DNA of 64,000 nt from Blastocystis sp. Blastoise (lineage: Eukaryota; Sar; Bigyra; Opalinata; Blastocystidae): contig JBBPEB010000009.1 of the NCBI GenBank assembly GCA_039096225.1, forward strand, positions 62,001 through 126,000, given 5' to 3'. Shown piece after piece: positions 20,641-33,177 of the stretch. A program made the translations under genes and the position numbers. Under the pieces are notes generated by a model. It saw only the letters and a program-made list of their open reading frames with translations. It searched no databases and was not told the DNA's origin. Position 1 is the stretch's first letter. Each line of letters starts with the position of its first letter.

Positions 20641-22122
20641 CTTGTTGTTGTATAGAATATTTCAATACTTCACTTTTGATAATTATCAAAAACAAAATAA
20701 AAATTGTTAAAAGTCCAAAAAATGAAGAACAATATAAAAACCCGCCACTTTTCTATTTATATTTTATTTTCGTTTATTTTTTTTTTCTTCTTTTTTGTAT
20801 TTTTTTTTTTAACTCAAAATTTTATTCCCAGAAATAAAATGGTATTTTCAGTTGAATGATTGGAATAATCATGGGAATCGAAAAAAACTATTTTTTGTAA
20901 TCAAAGACACATAGAAACAAACATTAAAAAATAACGATAAATATATATTAAAATGGATACACTAATAGAACTGCATAAATATATAATGAAGAAGAGTATC
21001 AAATAAAAGAGGATTTATATACATAAACATCATATAGGAATATATATAAGAAGAAATAAATACAGCAGGTATTTCTTGACAAAATATATATACATATAAT
21101 ATATTAAAAAAGTAACATTTTTAATATAATAAAAATATATAAAACACTATTAAAAAAAGAATTGGTCAAATGAAATATATATATATATATAGGATAAAAG
21201 AATTGATGTAAAAAGGAATAACAATGAATAAAGAATTGGATTATTCATGATATCTAATCTATGTATAATAATAAATGAAAATAGGCTGTGAAATAAAAGG
21301 AATAAGAACTTATATACATAATCAAAAGAAGTTAATTTCTTAAAGAATATATTAATAAAATGGAAAATGTTTCAAAACTAAAATAACAAGAAAAAAATAA
21401 TTTTAAAAACAGAATTAAAAAATGGAGTACAAAACAAATAGACACAACTATAGAGAATAGTTTTCATATATAGATTATGAACTATGATCTCTAGAGAATG
21501 TATTATAGAATAATATCATAGATATGTGTGTCTATACAGAAAAGAATGAATAAAAACAAAGAAATTGCAAGGACAACGAGAGTAACAAATCTCATTATAG
21601 GAATATGAATATATATATATAATTATATATATATTTATATAATACTACACTACTCTAAAATATATATATAGAATATGATATATAGTACTTATATATACAT
21701 ATACTAATAATACTCTATAAATAAACAAAAAAATAATAAGAAAAACTTTGTTTGCTAATGATTTGATATATAAGAGTAAAAAGGAGTCAGGAACTAGATA
21801 ACTATAATGTATAATAAAAGGAAAAGAATAATGAATATAGACGTTCATCAAAAAGGAGAAGATATATATATAGAATAAGATGAAATGGCTACTACTAATA
21901 ATAAGAACTATTTTAAAAGTTCTTCAAATATATATATATATATATAATTATATATATATATTATAAAAAAATAAAATAATAAAACTATATAAATAGAGGA
22001 AAAACAGAATAAATAATAAATAAATAAATAAGGAAACGCAATCACAGAAAATAAGTATGGTCTAAATACATATATAATAATATGTATAGACAATACTGAT
22101 GTAGACAGGAAATGATATAATT

Positions 22123-22154
<32 letters not shown>

Positions 22155-22640
22155 TATATATAAATATAAATATAGAATAAGATATGACCAAAACGAAATG
22201 AAAAAAAGGAACAGTGTAGATACTACTCTATCAAATAGATATTTCTATTTATATATATAAATACTATATAAAAATGATTCTTTTAAATATATATATAAGA
22301 AGTGAATATAAATGTTATGAATAGGAATAGAAGAAGAGATGATAATAAGAGAAACACGATATATATATATATTAAAAACAGTTATGAGAATGAATTGAAT
22401 ATAAAATGAAGAATAAGTATAGAAACAATATGTATAGCAATAGTGGTAACAGGAATAGAAAATAATGAATTATATATAGATGAGTAATATAATGAAAGAA
22501 ACAGTAAGAAGAAACACATAGCACATATAAATAGCAATTATTTGAATGAAAGATATATATATATATAAAGAAGATTACACGCATCACAAAAGAGAATACT
22601 AAGTCGTATTGAATGATTAGTATATATACTATATATATGC
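20641..22640. other. Gene-free 2 kb between SA start and GT49-B end
   Basis: Very AT-rich, with many short (TA)n stretches and A-rich runs. It should hold the SA promoter. A CCCGCC box (20741-20746) about 100 bp upstream of the SA start codon stands out. No supported coding frame. Confidence 0.7.
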
Positions 22641-24386
22641 TTAATACATTCGAGCATTCTTGGTTTGAGGACATATATACACAACAGAGTGGTCTGTCGA
22701 ATTATGTAAATTAGTTAAATAAGAATTATATAAGTCTTTCATAGCTACATTACCTGCTGACCACTGAATACGCCAATTTAAAGCATATTTGGAACTATAT
22801 TCATATATATAGAGAGAAAAGAATAGAATTGATGTTTTATGAGAAATATTTAATATTATATATATATATAAAGAAGAAGAAAATATTTAATATTATATAT
22901 ATATAAAGAAGAAGAAAATTTATATTTTATGAAAAATATTTAATATTATATATATATATATACTCAGGATGAGGAATATCAATAGCATAAGATTGAGAGA
23001 GAACAGCGAATTTATATCCACTATATCGTAATGTTTCTATCCATTGCACTTTATTATAACCATAATTAATAAATCGAGGATCGAAATAAGGCATTGTAGG
23101 GGTCTTCTTTAAAGCTACATATGGTTCTTGCCCAATATTGGGGAAACAGTTTATGTAAGTAATAGGAGAACTACTGGAGAGTTCATTCCAACCACGGAAA
23201 TAATAATCATGAGTGTGTGTATCGTGTCTAAAAGGAGCACAGTTCCCTTTACGAAGACAGGCATACAATTCCGATTTAGTAGCAGGAAAGGAATCTTTAA
23301 CACTATATATATATATATCATCTTTAGTAAACATAATAAATAGAATAATAATAATAATAATAATATATATACAGAAGTGCACAGGTCATAACAGATAGAC
23401 ATCCGTTAATATGATAATAGTTCTTATAGGAAAAGGCGGGAATCACTATAGCTAACTTATCGTCCTTTAAGACATATTCAGGAAGCTGCTTCAACGTCTC
23501 GTATAAATCCCCTACAGATATATAGTGTTAGGTATATATCAATGAAAGATATGTATATAGAAATAATTTTAATATATATATATGATTATTTTTTTAAAAA
23601 CATATATAAAAACATTAATATATATAAAAAACATTAAAAATATATTTTTAAACCATAATAAAACTCATAAAAAACTCAAAAAACATTAAAAACCTCATAA
23701 AAACCTCATTAAAAACCTCATAAAAAACATAAAATAAGCATACAATTAGGCCACATATCCATATCAGTCATCCAAAAGTGAGTGGTTTCAATAGCATCAA
23801 TGGCGATATTTCTGAGAAGATTGATAGGATATATATCAACATTTTTACTAACATGAATACTAATCTTCACACGTTTAGGAATATTCATTTTAGATAAAGA
23901 CTCACGAATAGTATCAACCTCATCACTAGTACAATGAACAGCAATTGACATAGGTCTATTTAATAAGAATACAGTAGTTTTTATAAATATAAAGAAAATA
24001 AATAAAAATAGAGTAGTTTTTATAAATGTACAGAAAATTAAAAATATATATACCCCTTCCATCTATCCATGGTATATCCAAGATAAAATAATCTCTCTAT
24101 GCTATAGAAACAAGAATTATCAAGAATTGTAAGAAACTGCTAACAACAATTAAATCAACTATAAGAAAATAAATATATACGATGTTTGCGAAACAAGAGT
24201 AAAGTCATTATCAGCTTCTAAACCTCGAATTAATTGCTTCTCATATAACCGTCTACCTGTAATCGCTGAACCCTCATGAAGAATAGTAGAGTCTGTTTCT
24301 CCTACAGAGAACCCTCTATTAATGCATGTTAACACACACCCAATAAAAATAAGGCATCCAAAAAGAATATTGTATTCGCTAAACAT
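22641..24386 (-). CDS. GT49 (LARGE/B4GAT1-type) glycosyltransferase, copy B
   Basis: Same family as the genes at 10283-12164 and 34704-39516. It starts MFSEYNILFGCLIFIGCVLT, a signal anchor. Exons then give IERLFYLGYTMDRWKG, MSIAVHCTSDEV, YPINLLRNIAIDAIE, the DxD site THFWMTDMDMWPN, LAIVIPAFSYKNYY, LYACLRKGNCAPFRHDTHTH, FPNIGQEPYVALKKTP and DPRFINYGYNKVQWIETLRY. It ends STDHSVVYICPQTKNARMY. Its last two exons and the intron between them are almost identical in DNA to copy C, while the upstream half is clearly diverged. It lacks two introns that copy C has. Likely a Golgi enzyme; substrate unknown. Confidence 0.9.
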
Positions 24387-26280
24387 CCTTAAAATATTTC
24401 GAAAAAATAAAAAATAAAATGGTTATCTAATCATTTACACAAATGGCTTCTTCTAAGTAAAAATACTCCATTATCAGGAGAAATTATTTAAAAAACTACT
24501 GGCTACTTCATGATGTCAATCATAACAACATTCTTATTGGCTCGTTTTAAAAAGAACCAATTAATCAAAAGCATAGTTCTTGAGTTTCTTAAAAAAACTT
24601 TTTTCTTAGAGATGTCTGTGAATTCGATGATTAACTTTCAGTCGCACATAGTTTTTGTCGTTTTTAGTTTGTTTTTATAGCATAAAAAAACTTTTTTATG
24701 AGTGACTCTTGTCCTTCTAATGTTGGTCAGAAATTGGTGTACTTTAATTATATTTAGATACTTTGGTATTGAGTACACTAATAGTGGTGTTCTTTATTAT
24801 AACAACATGTATACAATAATTAAAAACATATATAGAGAACTCTGTTTAAAGTTAACACTATGGACATTTTGTGTTTTTTTGACCCTATTTCCCGTAAGAG
24901 AAACAACAAAATGACTGGGATTTTTTAATCAAAAATACGTTGGCCTAAACTCGAGAAAAGAGTGTCCGCCAACTTGTCAAGTTTCTCTCTTTTTGACGAG
25001 AAAAACTTAAAAATAACTCTACAAAATATATTGTTTATTTATATAATCATAGACATTCTAAATATTGACTATTTTACAGTGTTTTATGATTTAAAATGAC
25101 TGTTTAAAACCAAAAAGACTTTAATTTTTTCTCTGAAGTCTATAATTCAGGAATGGATTACATGAGTGACAAATTTTTTAAAGTTGTGTGTTCTCTGAGT
25201 GATGTATTATCATTTCAATCATTCTCGTCAAGTCCTTTTACAATAAAAACCATTATACAGCCTAAACCAAAACACACCTAAAAATTTCTTCTTTTTTATT
25301 TCCCAAGGAAAAAACAATAAAATGACTTGACTTTTTTATTCATCATTTTTTAGCCTAAAGACGACAACATTTCTTTCAGCCAACTACCCTAGAAAGTCAA
25401 AACAATTAAAAATTCAAAAAAGAAAAGTAAAACGGAAGCTCTTGTTTTTGTTTATTGATTATCGTCATTAAACCTGTTTTTAAAAATATGACTTTAGAAT
25501 ATCATTCAGGACTTGATTTATAGTTCAGGGTATCGTTTTAAGGTTTAAAATAGCTTTTTTGAGAGAATTCATAATTATGTCCTAAACCAAGAGGAGTTGT
25601 GTGTTTTTATCATCTCTGTTGTTAGATATGTGTATACACAACATACTCAGCTTCACATAATTGTTTTTCTTGCTAGTCAAGATTTTCACTCATTTTTAAA
25701 TATTTGATTTTTAGTCTCAAAAGTGGTATAGAGTCTCTATACATGCCTGTAAGAATCGTTTTTAATACTAAAAAGTCAAAAATATTAAAGAAAAGTGACA
25801 GTGAAAAAAGGAGGGAAAAAATACTTTTTTTGAGTTTCTTGATATTCCCGCAAAAATGATTTTTCTTTTAAGACCTGAATACACCCATACGCTATTGAGC
25901 CTATTAACTTAGAAAATATTTTCATTTGTTACTTATTTTCTTTATTTTTATTTTATTTTTATTAGCTGTTATTTTAAAAAATAGAAGTTGATTTTAACTT
26001 CAGATTATTCTCTTGTATGTATATTACTATTTTTTATTCTTTATCAATATTAACATTCTCCCATTCTCTAGCATGTATAGGTTCCTGCTCGTCCATGGTT
26101 ATAAGAGTCCTCTTCAGTCCATGTCAACAACGTCTATGATGTCAAACTACTTTCAAAGTATATATGTATTTATTTATTTTTATAATTATCTCTAATTTTT
26201 TTCTTTGTTATATTTTTAAGTATTATATAATAGAGTACTTATCGTATATTCATTCTATCTATTATTAGCTTTCTTTTTGT
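24387..26280. other. Gene-free AT-rich DNA upstream of GT49-B
   Basis: Contains the GT49-B promoter. It differs from the other spacers in having few (TA)n runs and more mixed words. No long frame, tRNA or repeat array was recognised. Confidence 0.65.
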
Positions 26281-28487
26281 TTTTTCTTAAATTAGAATCT
26301 AATTCATTTTATTATTTATTTTCATTATTTTTATATTTTTATTTATTATTATTTATTTATTTAGGTTGTTTTCTACTGTTTCTGTTGGTTATCTTTCCCT
26401 ATGACTCAACATCACCAAATTCATTTTTTTCTATTAGGTATGTTTATTTATTTATTTATTTATTTATTTATTATCTAGTTCTTCTTTATTTCTTCTTCTT
26501 ACACAAAATGATTCCTTCTTCTCTCTTCTTCATTTTCTTCCTTCTACACTTTTATCTCCTTATTTCTTCATCTTCTTTCTTTATTACTTCTTCCTATGCC
26601 TTGTCTCCAGCCTATATCCTTGTCTCTCCCTTTGATTCATTATCTTCCTCAGATCTTCATTTTTCTTTTATTTTTTCTTCTATCTAAATTCCTTTATTTT
26701 TCTTTTTTTTAATTATACCTCTCTCTTATCTTCGCTTCCCTTTTATATCACTCTTTCATTACTCTTTCTTAATCACTATTCTATTTACATTGTATTTCGT
26801 TATGTCTTTTTCTTTTATCCTGTTATCCTCTTCTCCTTATTCTATACTTCTTTTTCCTCGACATGTATTAGTGTATACCCTCCTTTTCTTCCTCTTCCTC
26901 TTCTTCTTCTTCTTCTTCTCCATATAATTCTTTGCTTTTTTCAGATCTTCATCTTCTTATTTATATTTATATCACTATTTATTATATATATAGTTCTCTT
27001 CTATTATTTGCCTTCCTCCTCTTCCTTCTTTCTATTCTTCTCATACTTCTTCTCTCCTCCTTCTGATTCCCTTTTTTTTACTGCCCTATTTTCCTTCTTT
27101 ATCTTCCTTCTCTCCTCTTTCTGTATAATTCTATCTCAATCTTCCTTCTCTCCCTCTCTATTCTCGTATCCATCTTTATCCTTATTCTTTTTCCATTTAT
27201 TTCTCTCTGTCCCTGTCTATTTTATCTTATATGTCTCTTTCTACCTTCTTGTTTCCTTTTATATTTCCTTCTATGTCTCCTTTTCCACTTTATATCTACT
27301 TTTTTTTCTCTCTCTCCTTCTCTCTATTATTATATATTCTTATGTTCTAGTTATCTATTTTCTATTTTTATTTCTATCCTTTCATTCTCTATATTGTTAT
27401 ATCTACTTCTATTTTGTCTCTTTTCTTCTATCTTAATCTTCTATTTAATCCTTTTATTTCTTTCTATATATCTATATCTTCTTGTCTCTAACTTCTTTCT
27501 TAATCTCTTTTATATCCTTCTATTTCTCCTTCTATCTCTCCTTCTTTCTCCTTTTCTATTTTCTTCTAACCATCTTTTTTCCTATTTTTCTCTTTCTATC
27601 CCTATTATCTCATTCTCTATCTTCTTCTATATTCTTCTTCTTTCATCTTCTCTCCTTCTTCCTTCATCTTTCAATTTCCTTCTCTATCTTCCTTTTATCT
27701 CAGCTACTCCTTCTGTCTCAATCTTCAGTCTTTCCTTTTCTTTCTCTTTCAACATCATTCTATCTCTCTGTATTCCTATATTTCTCTTCATATTTCTCTA
27801 TCCTTATCTATCTCATTCTACCTCATTTATGTGTCTCAATCTCATTCTCTATTTCCTTCTATTTTCTCTTATCTACTTATATCTTCGTATATTTCCTTAT
27901 ATCTACGTATATCTACTTCTCTATCTTATTATATCTCCTTCTAACTTAATTTACTTCCTCTTCTTCTTTTTCTCCTTCTATCTCCTCTTCTATCTCCTCT
28001 TTATTCTCCATCATCTTCTATCTACTTCTCTATTTCCATCTACATCCTTCCATCTTACTACATCTCAATCCGTTTTCTCTCCTTCTATATCCTTTTATAT
28101 CCTTTTATCTCTCTTTCTCTCTTATCCTATTTATTTTTCTTATTTCTATCCATTTCTATCTACTTTATCTTCTCTATCTCATTCTATTGTATCTATATCA
28201 TTCTCTTATCTTTCTATCTCCTTCTATTTTTAATCTTTTCTATCTACTTCTCCTTCTCTATTTCCTTCTATTCACTTCTATATACATCTCATTCTTCAAA
28301 TCATTCTATATTCTTCCCTTCTTCCTTTTAACTCTTGCTATTTGTTTTTATTTTAATCTACTTCTCTCTTCCCTCAATCGACTTTTATCTACTTCTCCTT
28401 CTCTGTTTGATTCTATCTCCTCTCTATCCATATTTTCCTTTTTATTAATATTTATCTCCTTCTCTATATCTTTCGGTATTCTTCTAT

Positions 28488-28488
28488 C

Positions 28489-28561
<73 letters not shown>
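28488..28561. repeat. (TCTA)n tetranucleotide array
   Basis: About 18 TCTA units inside the polypyrimidine tract; a shorter run lies at 29219-29244. Confidence 0.93.
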
Positions 28562-29464
28562 ATATCTATCTATTTATTTATCTCAATCCCCTCTCCCCTT
28601 CTATATATTTTATTACCTTCTATGTCTCTACCCTATTTCCCGTTTTCTTTCTGTCTCTTTCTTCTCTCATATACTATTGTTCTATCTTTTCTTTTTTTAT
28701 TCTTCTTTTTTTCTTCTTTGTTTTTTCTATTATACTTCTTTATCTTGCTTTGTCTCTCCTTCTCTCTATGTCATTCAAATTATAATTCTCTCTATCATTC
28801 CCTATCGTTTTCTTTGTATGTATTTTTCTTTCTAATTTTTTTCTATATAAATTTATCTTTCTTGATATTCACTTCCTGCTCCTTTTTTCTCCCTTCTTCG
28901 TCTCATCTTCTTTTCTTCGTCTTCCAATTCTATCTGTTTTCCTCCTCCTTCTCTATCCTTCTCAATTCCTCTCTACCTATCTTTATATTCTTTCTTTTTT
29001 ATACACCTTCCCTACTCCTCTATTTCTCTTTTTATCTTTATTCTTGTATCTATTTTTATCTTATTCTCTATTTCATTTGATTTCTTTTGTATATCTCTCA
29101 TTCTATATAGAATTCTATCTCTTTCTATCTAATTTCTTCTTTATGTCTCTCTTTTCTTCTTTCTTTCTATTCATCTATTAGTGTATCTATCTATTTATAT
29201 CTTTGTATTTTTTTTCTCTCTATCTATCTATCTATCTATCTATCTCTTTTATTTCTTTATATCTTTCTGTTTCTCTATATATGTTTCTTGTTTATTCTTC
29301 TTTTCTTTTCTTTCTCTTCTTCTTCATTTTCTTGTATATCTTCTTCCTATTCTTTATCTTACTTTTCTTTCTTTTTTTCACCTCCTTCCTTGTCTCTTCT
29401 TCACATTCATCCTCTTGTTCTCTTATTAATCTATTTATTCTTTCTTATCATTATTCTATTTATT

Positions 29465-30030
29465 CTTCATCTTCTTGTTGTCATTATTCATTTCCTTCTT
29501 CTTATTCTTCCTTATCTTCCTTATCTTCTTATTCTTCTTCCTATTCTTCTTCTTCTTCCTTATCTTCTTCCTATTCTTCTTTTCTTCTTCTTCCTTATCT
29601 TCTTCTTATTCTTCCTTATCTTCCTTATCTTCTTATTCTTCTTCCTATTCTTCTTCTTCTTCCTTATCTTCTTCCTATTCTTCTTTTCTTTTTCTTCTTC
29701 CTATTCTTCTTTTCTTCTTCTTCCTTATCTTCTTCTTCTTCTTCCTTATCTTCCTTATCTTCTTATTCTTCTTATTCTTCCTTATCTTCTTATTCTTCTT
29801 CCTATTCTTCTTCTTCTTCCTTATCTTCTTCCTATTCTTCTTTTCTTCTTCTTCCTTATCTTCCTTATCTTCTTCCTATTCTTCTTTTCTTCTTCTTATT
29901 CTTCCTTATCTTCTTCTTATTCTTCCTTATCTTCCTTATCTTCTTCCTTATCTTCTTCTTATTCTTCCTTATCTTCCTTATCTTCTTCCTTATCTTCCTT
30001 ATCTTCTTCTTATTCTTTATCCTCTAATCC
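29465..30030. repeat. TTC/TTCCTTATC satellite
   Basis: About 560 bp of interleaved TTCTTCTTATTC, TTCCTTATC and TTCTTCCTATTC words in varied order, the most repetitive end of the polypyrimidine tract. It stops sharply at 30030. Confidence 0.9.
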
Positions 30031-30303
30031 TCTTCTCTTCTGCATTCCTTATTATTATAGATCTCTATATATCTATCTTTGTCATTTATTATAAATTATT
30101 TTTCATTTTTTTTATTAATCTCAATAATTAAAGACCCTATCTCATTTACTTTATATTTCTTTCTCTTTTATTCTTTTTTACTTCTTTTCCCTTCTTCTAG
30201 CATCCTTTTTCACTTATACATATATAAATATATCCTTACACATCATACTGACTCATTATTCCTACTATTTTACTTTCATTTATGTATTTTTATTCTATAT
30301 TAT

Positions 30304-30371
30304 CCTTAAGCTTATATTGGTAAGTATCTATCAGTTTATGATAGAAAACAGGTTCAATTCCTGTCTTAAGG
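30304..30371 (+). tRNA. tRNA-like element (68 nt), probably degenerate or organelle-derived
   Basis: A perfect 7-bp acceptor stem (CCTTAAG at 30304-30310 with CTTAAGG at 30365-30371) encloses a perfect T arm: ACAGG, loop TTCAATT, CCTGT at 30348-30364. GGTTCAATTCC matches the Pol III B box well. A 5-bp anticodon-type stem (CTATC/GATAG) and a short D arm with the GG pair are present. Against a working tRNA: the anticodon loop reads AGTTTAT, so position 33 is G rather than U; the D stem is only 3 bp; the variable loop is 3 nt; and the A box is poor. In the canonical register the anticodon would be TTT. A mitochondrial-DNA insert or tRNA-derived SINE remnant is as likely as a gene. Confidence 0.45.
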
Positions 30372-32216
30372 TCAATTACATAACTAATTCTTTATATATA
30401 GGTATCAATAATTATATTATATTAATTTTTTCAAAAATTATCTATTCAAATAGATGAAGATAAATTAGATCAATTACTATTTTTTTCTTTACATATGTAT
30501 TTATTTCATCATTGAATGCATTGATAATATATAGATCAATCAAAAATAGCATTCAAAATAATCTTTTTAACAAAAAGAGACACAATAACATTCAATTACT
30601 TCTTAAGTGTATTATAAAACAAAATAATCTTCTCAAAAGATTATTCAAGTCGTTTTATAATGAGTATATGTGAAAAATTAGTTTAGTTCAAAATAATAAT
30701 TCTCATTTTTCAAAATTATATTATCAAATGATTCTGCGTAATTTTTTTTTCATATAACCACTATACCCTTTTACACAAGAAAATAATCATTTAAATACAT
30801 TTTTAAGTTGATAAACAATAAATTAAGAATTTATTCTTGTTAAAAAACAAAATTCTTAGAAAATATTACTAGAATCATACAAATAATCAATGCAACTATT
30901 CAATTATACACCTTTAACGTGATTTAAGACAAGTCATAAAAATGGAGATTCTCAATATTTTATATTTTTTAACTAATTGATATTTTAATAACTTTTAAAC
31001 TTCATTTAAACACTAAATATGTAATATAATATGTTTTTGTCATTTTCGAAATTAGAATATGTATTTCAAATAATTTTAGTTTTACTAAAAATCACTTAAA
31101 ATGAATACACAGAGTTTGTAGACAATAAATAAATTATGAATAAAACTATATATCGATATAAGACTTTTTTTGACAAAAAAGTGATTTTTGCATTTGTTTT
31201 ATAATAAACTATCAACACGACTCCGACTATTCAACTAAAAATATATAAAATATGATTTTTGTTTGTTTATACGTATATTTGATAATAGTAAGTCCTTGAA
31301 TACTAGAAAAAGTTCTTGCTGAGTAATTATAAAATACTATTTTGATTTGTTTTTGATATTATTTAAATGAAAAACACTATTTGCATGAAAAAATGCTTAC
31401 TCTATGTATTTCAAGTCTATTTAAAGGTATTAGAAGACTTTAACTTGATTCCAATTATTGCTTTAATTCACTTTTAAAATGTTTTTACCACTCTCTTTGT
31501 CATATTATGATAACAGATTAATAAAAAATCGGGACAAATACATTAAAAAGATAATATTTCATAACATTTTCGACTCTAGACCTTTTTATCTTCATTTTCT
31601 TTATTTTATAATTTTATTGAAGATATGTGATAAAACTGATTCTTTAAATAATGATTCAGGCAATCATTCTGGATTATATAAATGACTTTTATTCTGGAAA
31701 TAGAAGTTTCAGAGTCTTCTCTATAAGTCTGTATTGTAACCTATATTTATTTTTTAAAAGACTTATACTTACTGAGTGATACTAAAAATAATTTTGACAA
31801 TTAAGGATAAAAATCACTCTTCCATAGTCAAAACTGATTATAAAATGATATAATGATAAATAACTATATAATTCTTTAAAATAAAACAATTTTTGTATTA
31901 CTTATGATAATTATGATAAATTGAAAATAACAATAACAATATCCATTTTCCTCATAGAAATAAAATTTTTCTTTCTCTTTTATTCTTAACCATTCATTTT
32001 TCTTATGATGAAGATTCTCTATATTTAGTAGATATGAGATTATTCATGTTTATTTTCATTATTTCAGCTATATCTTCTAAATTCCTATTACACCCTTTTA
32101 TAACAAAACAAAATGCTACATGACTTATCACATATTTATTTTATTATATCTTATATGATTAATATGATATATTATTAAATTTTATTTTTATTTTATTATA
32201 TATGATACTATTATGA
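30372..32216. other. Gene-free AT-rich DNA
   Basis: Mixed AT-rich sequence with no supported gene. A 68-codon frame at 31479-31685 has no recognisable feature and sits among stop-dense sequence. Confidence 0.65.
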
Positions 32217-32883
32217 TGGTAGGTGTTTGCTGTTTCTTTATATTTTATTTTTTCTACTCTATTCATTCATTTTCTATAGTAGCTGTCTCTGCTTGGTGTT
32301 TTGACACTTGCTGGTCTCCTTAAACGTTCTGGTCCTTCTTGTGTGTGGTCGTGGCTCTCTTATAGATGGGTTCTTTAGGTCTAGAATGGAAGGAATCAAT
32401 GTTAAAAGAAGGTATATATCATCTATATTATCTATTACATATTATATAACTAACCCCACTTTATATTTATATAGCATTAATGTATATATTTATATTTTAT
32501 TATTCTATATTAATTTACTTTATTATATATTATTATATTATATAACTTACTCTATCTTTATATAGGTTTCCAGGGGTTCCGTTGCTGTCGTTGTTGTTAA
32601 TTGGAGAGAATGGTTTATAAAAAGTATATATATATATTTAATTATATTGTTTTATTCATTATACTATTTATCATATATCTTTTATAGGATGGTTCTTTGT
32701 CTTTGATTCCTTGCCTGTCTTGTAATGATTAGAAAAGGTATATATTTTTTATTTTATTATTATTTTAAAATGTTATATATATATTATTATTAGTAATACT
32801 TAACTAATATCATCTCTTTATATAGGTTGCTTAGGCTTAAATGCAAATTAAAGACTGAAACTGTCCTGGTTGAAATATTATAA
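32217..32883 (+). other. Spliced-looking GC-richer islands, possible ncRNA gene or pseudogene
   Basis: Four islands of GC-richer sequence end or begin at typical junctions: AAAAGAAG|GTATATATC before 32411, ATATAG|GTTTCCAGGGG to ATAAAAA|GTATAT (about 32566-32620), TTTATAG|GATGGTTCTTTG to GAAAAG|GTATAT (about 32688-32738), and TATATAG|GTTGCTTAGGC from 32827. The gaps are AT-rich and intron-like. No reading frame stays open across the islands in any phase I tried. It could be a spliced non-coding RNA, a decayed gene or a very short protein gene. Confidence 0.4.
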
Positions 32884-33177
32884 ATTAAATATTATATATA
32901 TTTTATTATATTATTTATTATATGTTTTATTATCTTTTTTTTATATATTTATTATTATTGTTTTCTATTATTTGTTTTTATGATTATTTGATAATATTTA
33001 ATTTGTTTGTTTTGTTATATCGTTTATTATTACACCACAAAAAGAATAAAAAAACCAATAAATGAAAAAATAGAGAATATTTAAAACCATTTTTATTCGC
33101 CAATTATTGTTTTAAGGTGCGTCATACTTTTGCACTGCTTTTCGATTTTATAAAATCACTGAAACTCTGACAAAAAA

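Larger units (their letters stand above)
26480..30030. repeat. 3.5 kb polypyrimidine tract (C/T on plus strand)
   Basis: The plus strand is almost entirely C and T with scattered A and very few G; the minus strand is correspondingly polypurine. It is built of irregular TTC, TCTA, CTTC and TTCCTTATC units. Density rises to a clear TTCTTCCTTATC satellite at 29465-30030. Because stop codons need purines, the plus strand gives open frames up to 297 codons of Ser/Leu/Phe/Ile; these are artefacts, and I found no start context, domain or splice pattern. Confidence 0.9.

Noticed and set aside
27008-30131. Long plus-strand open frames (up to 297 codons) rich in Ser, Leu, Phe, Ile
   Set aside because: They exist only because polypyrimidine DNA contains few stop codons. 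All three frames are open over the same DNA, and there is no domain, splice pattern or plausible start context.
31479-31685. 68-codon plus-strand frame
   Set aside because: No recognisable motif, no splice partner, composition like random AT-rich DNA.
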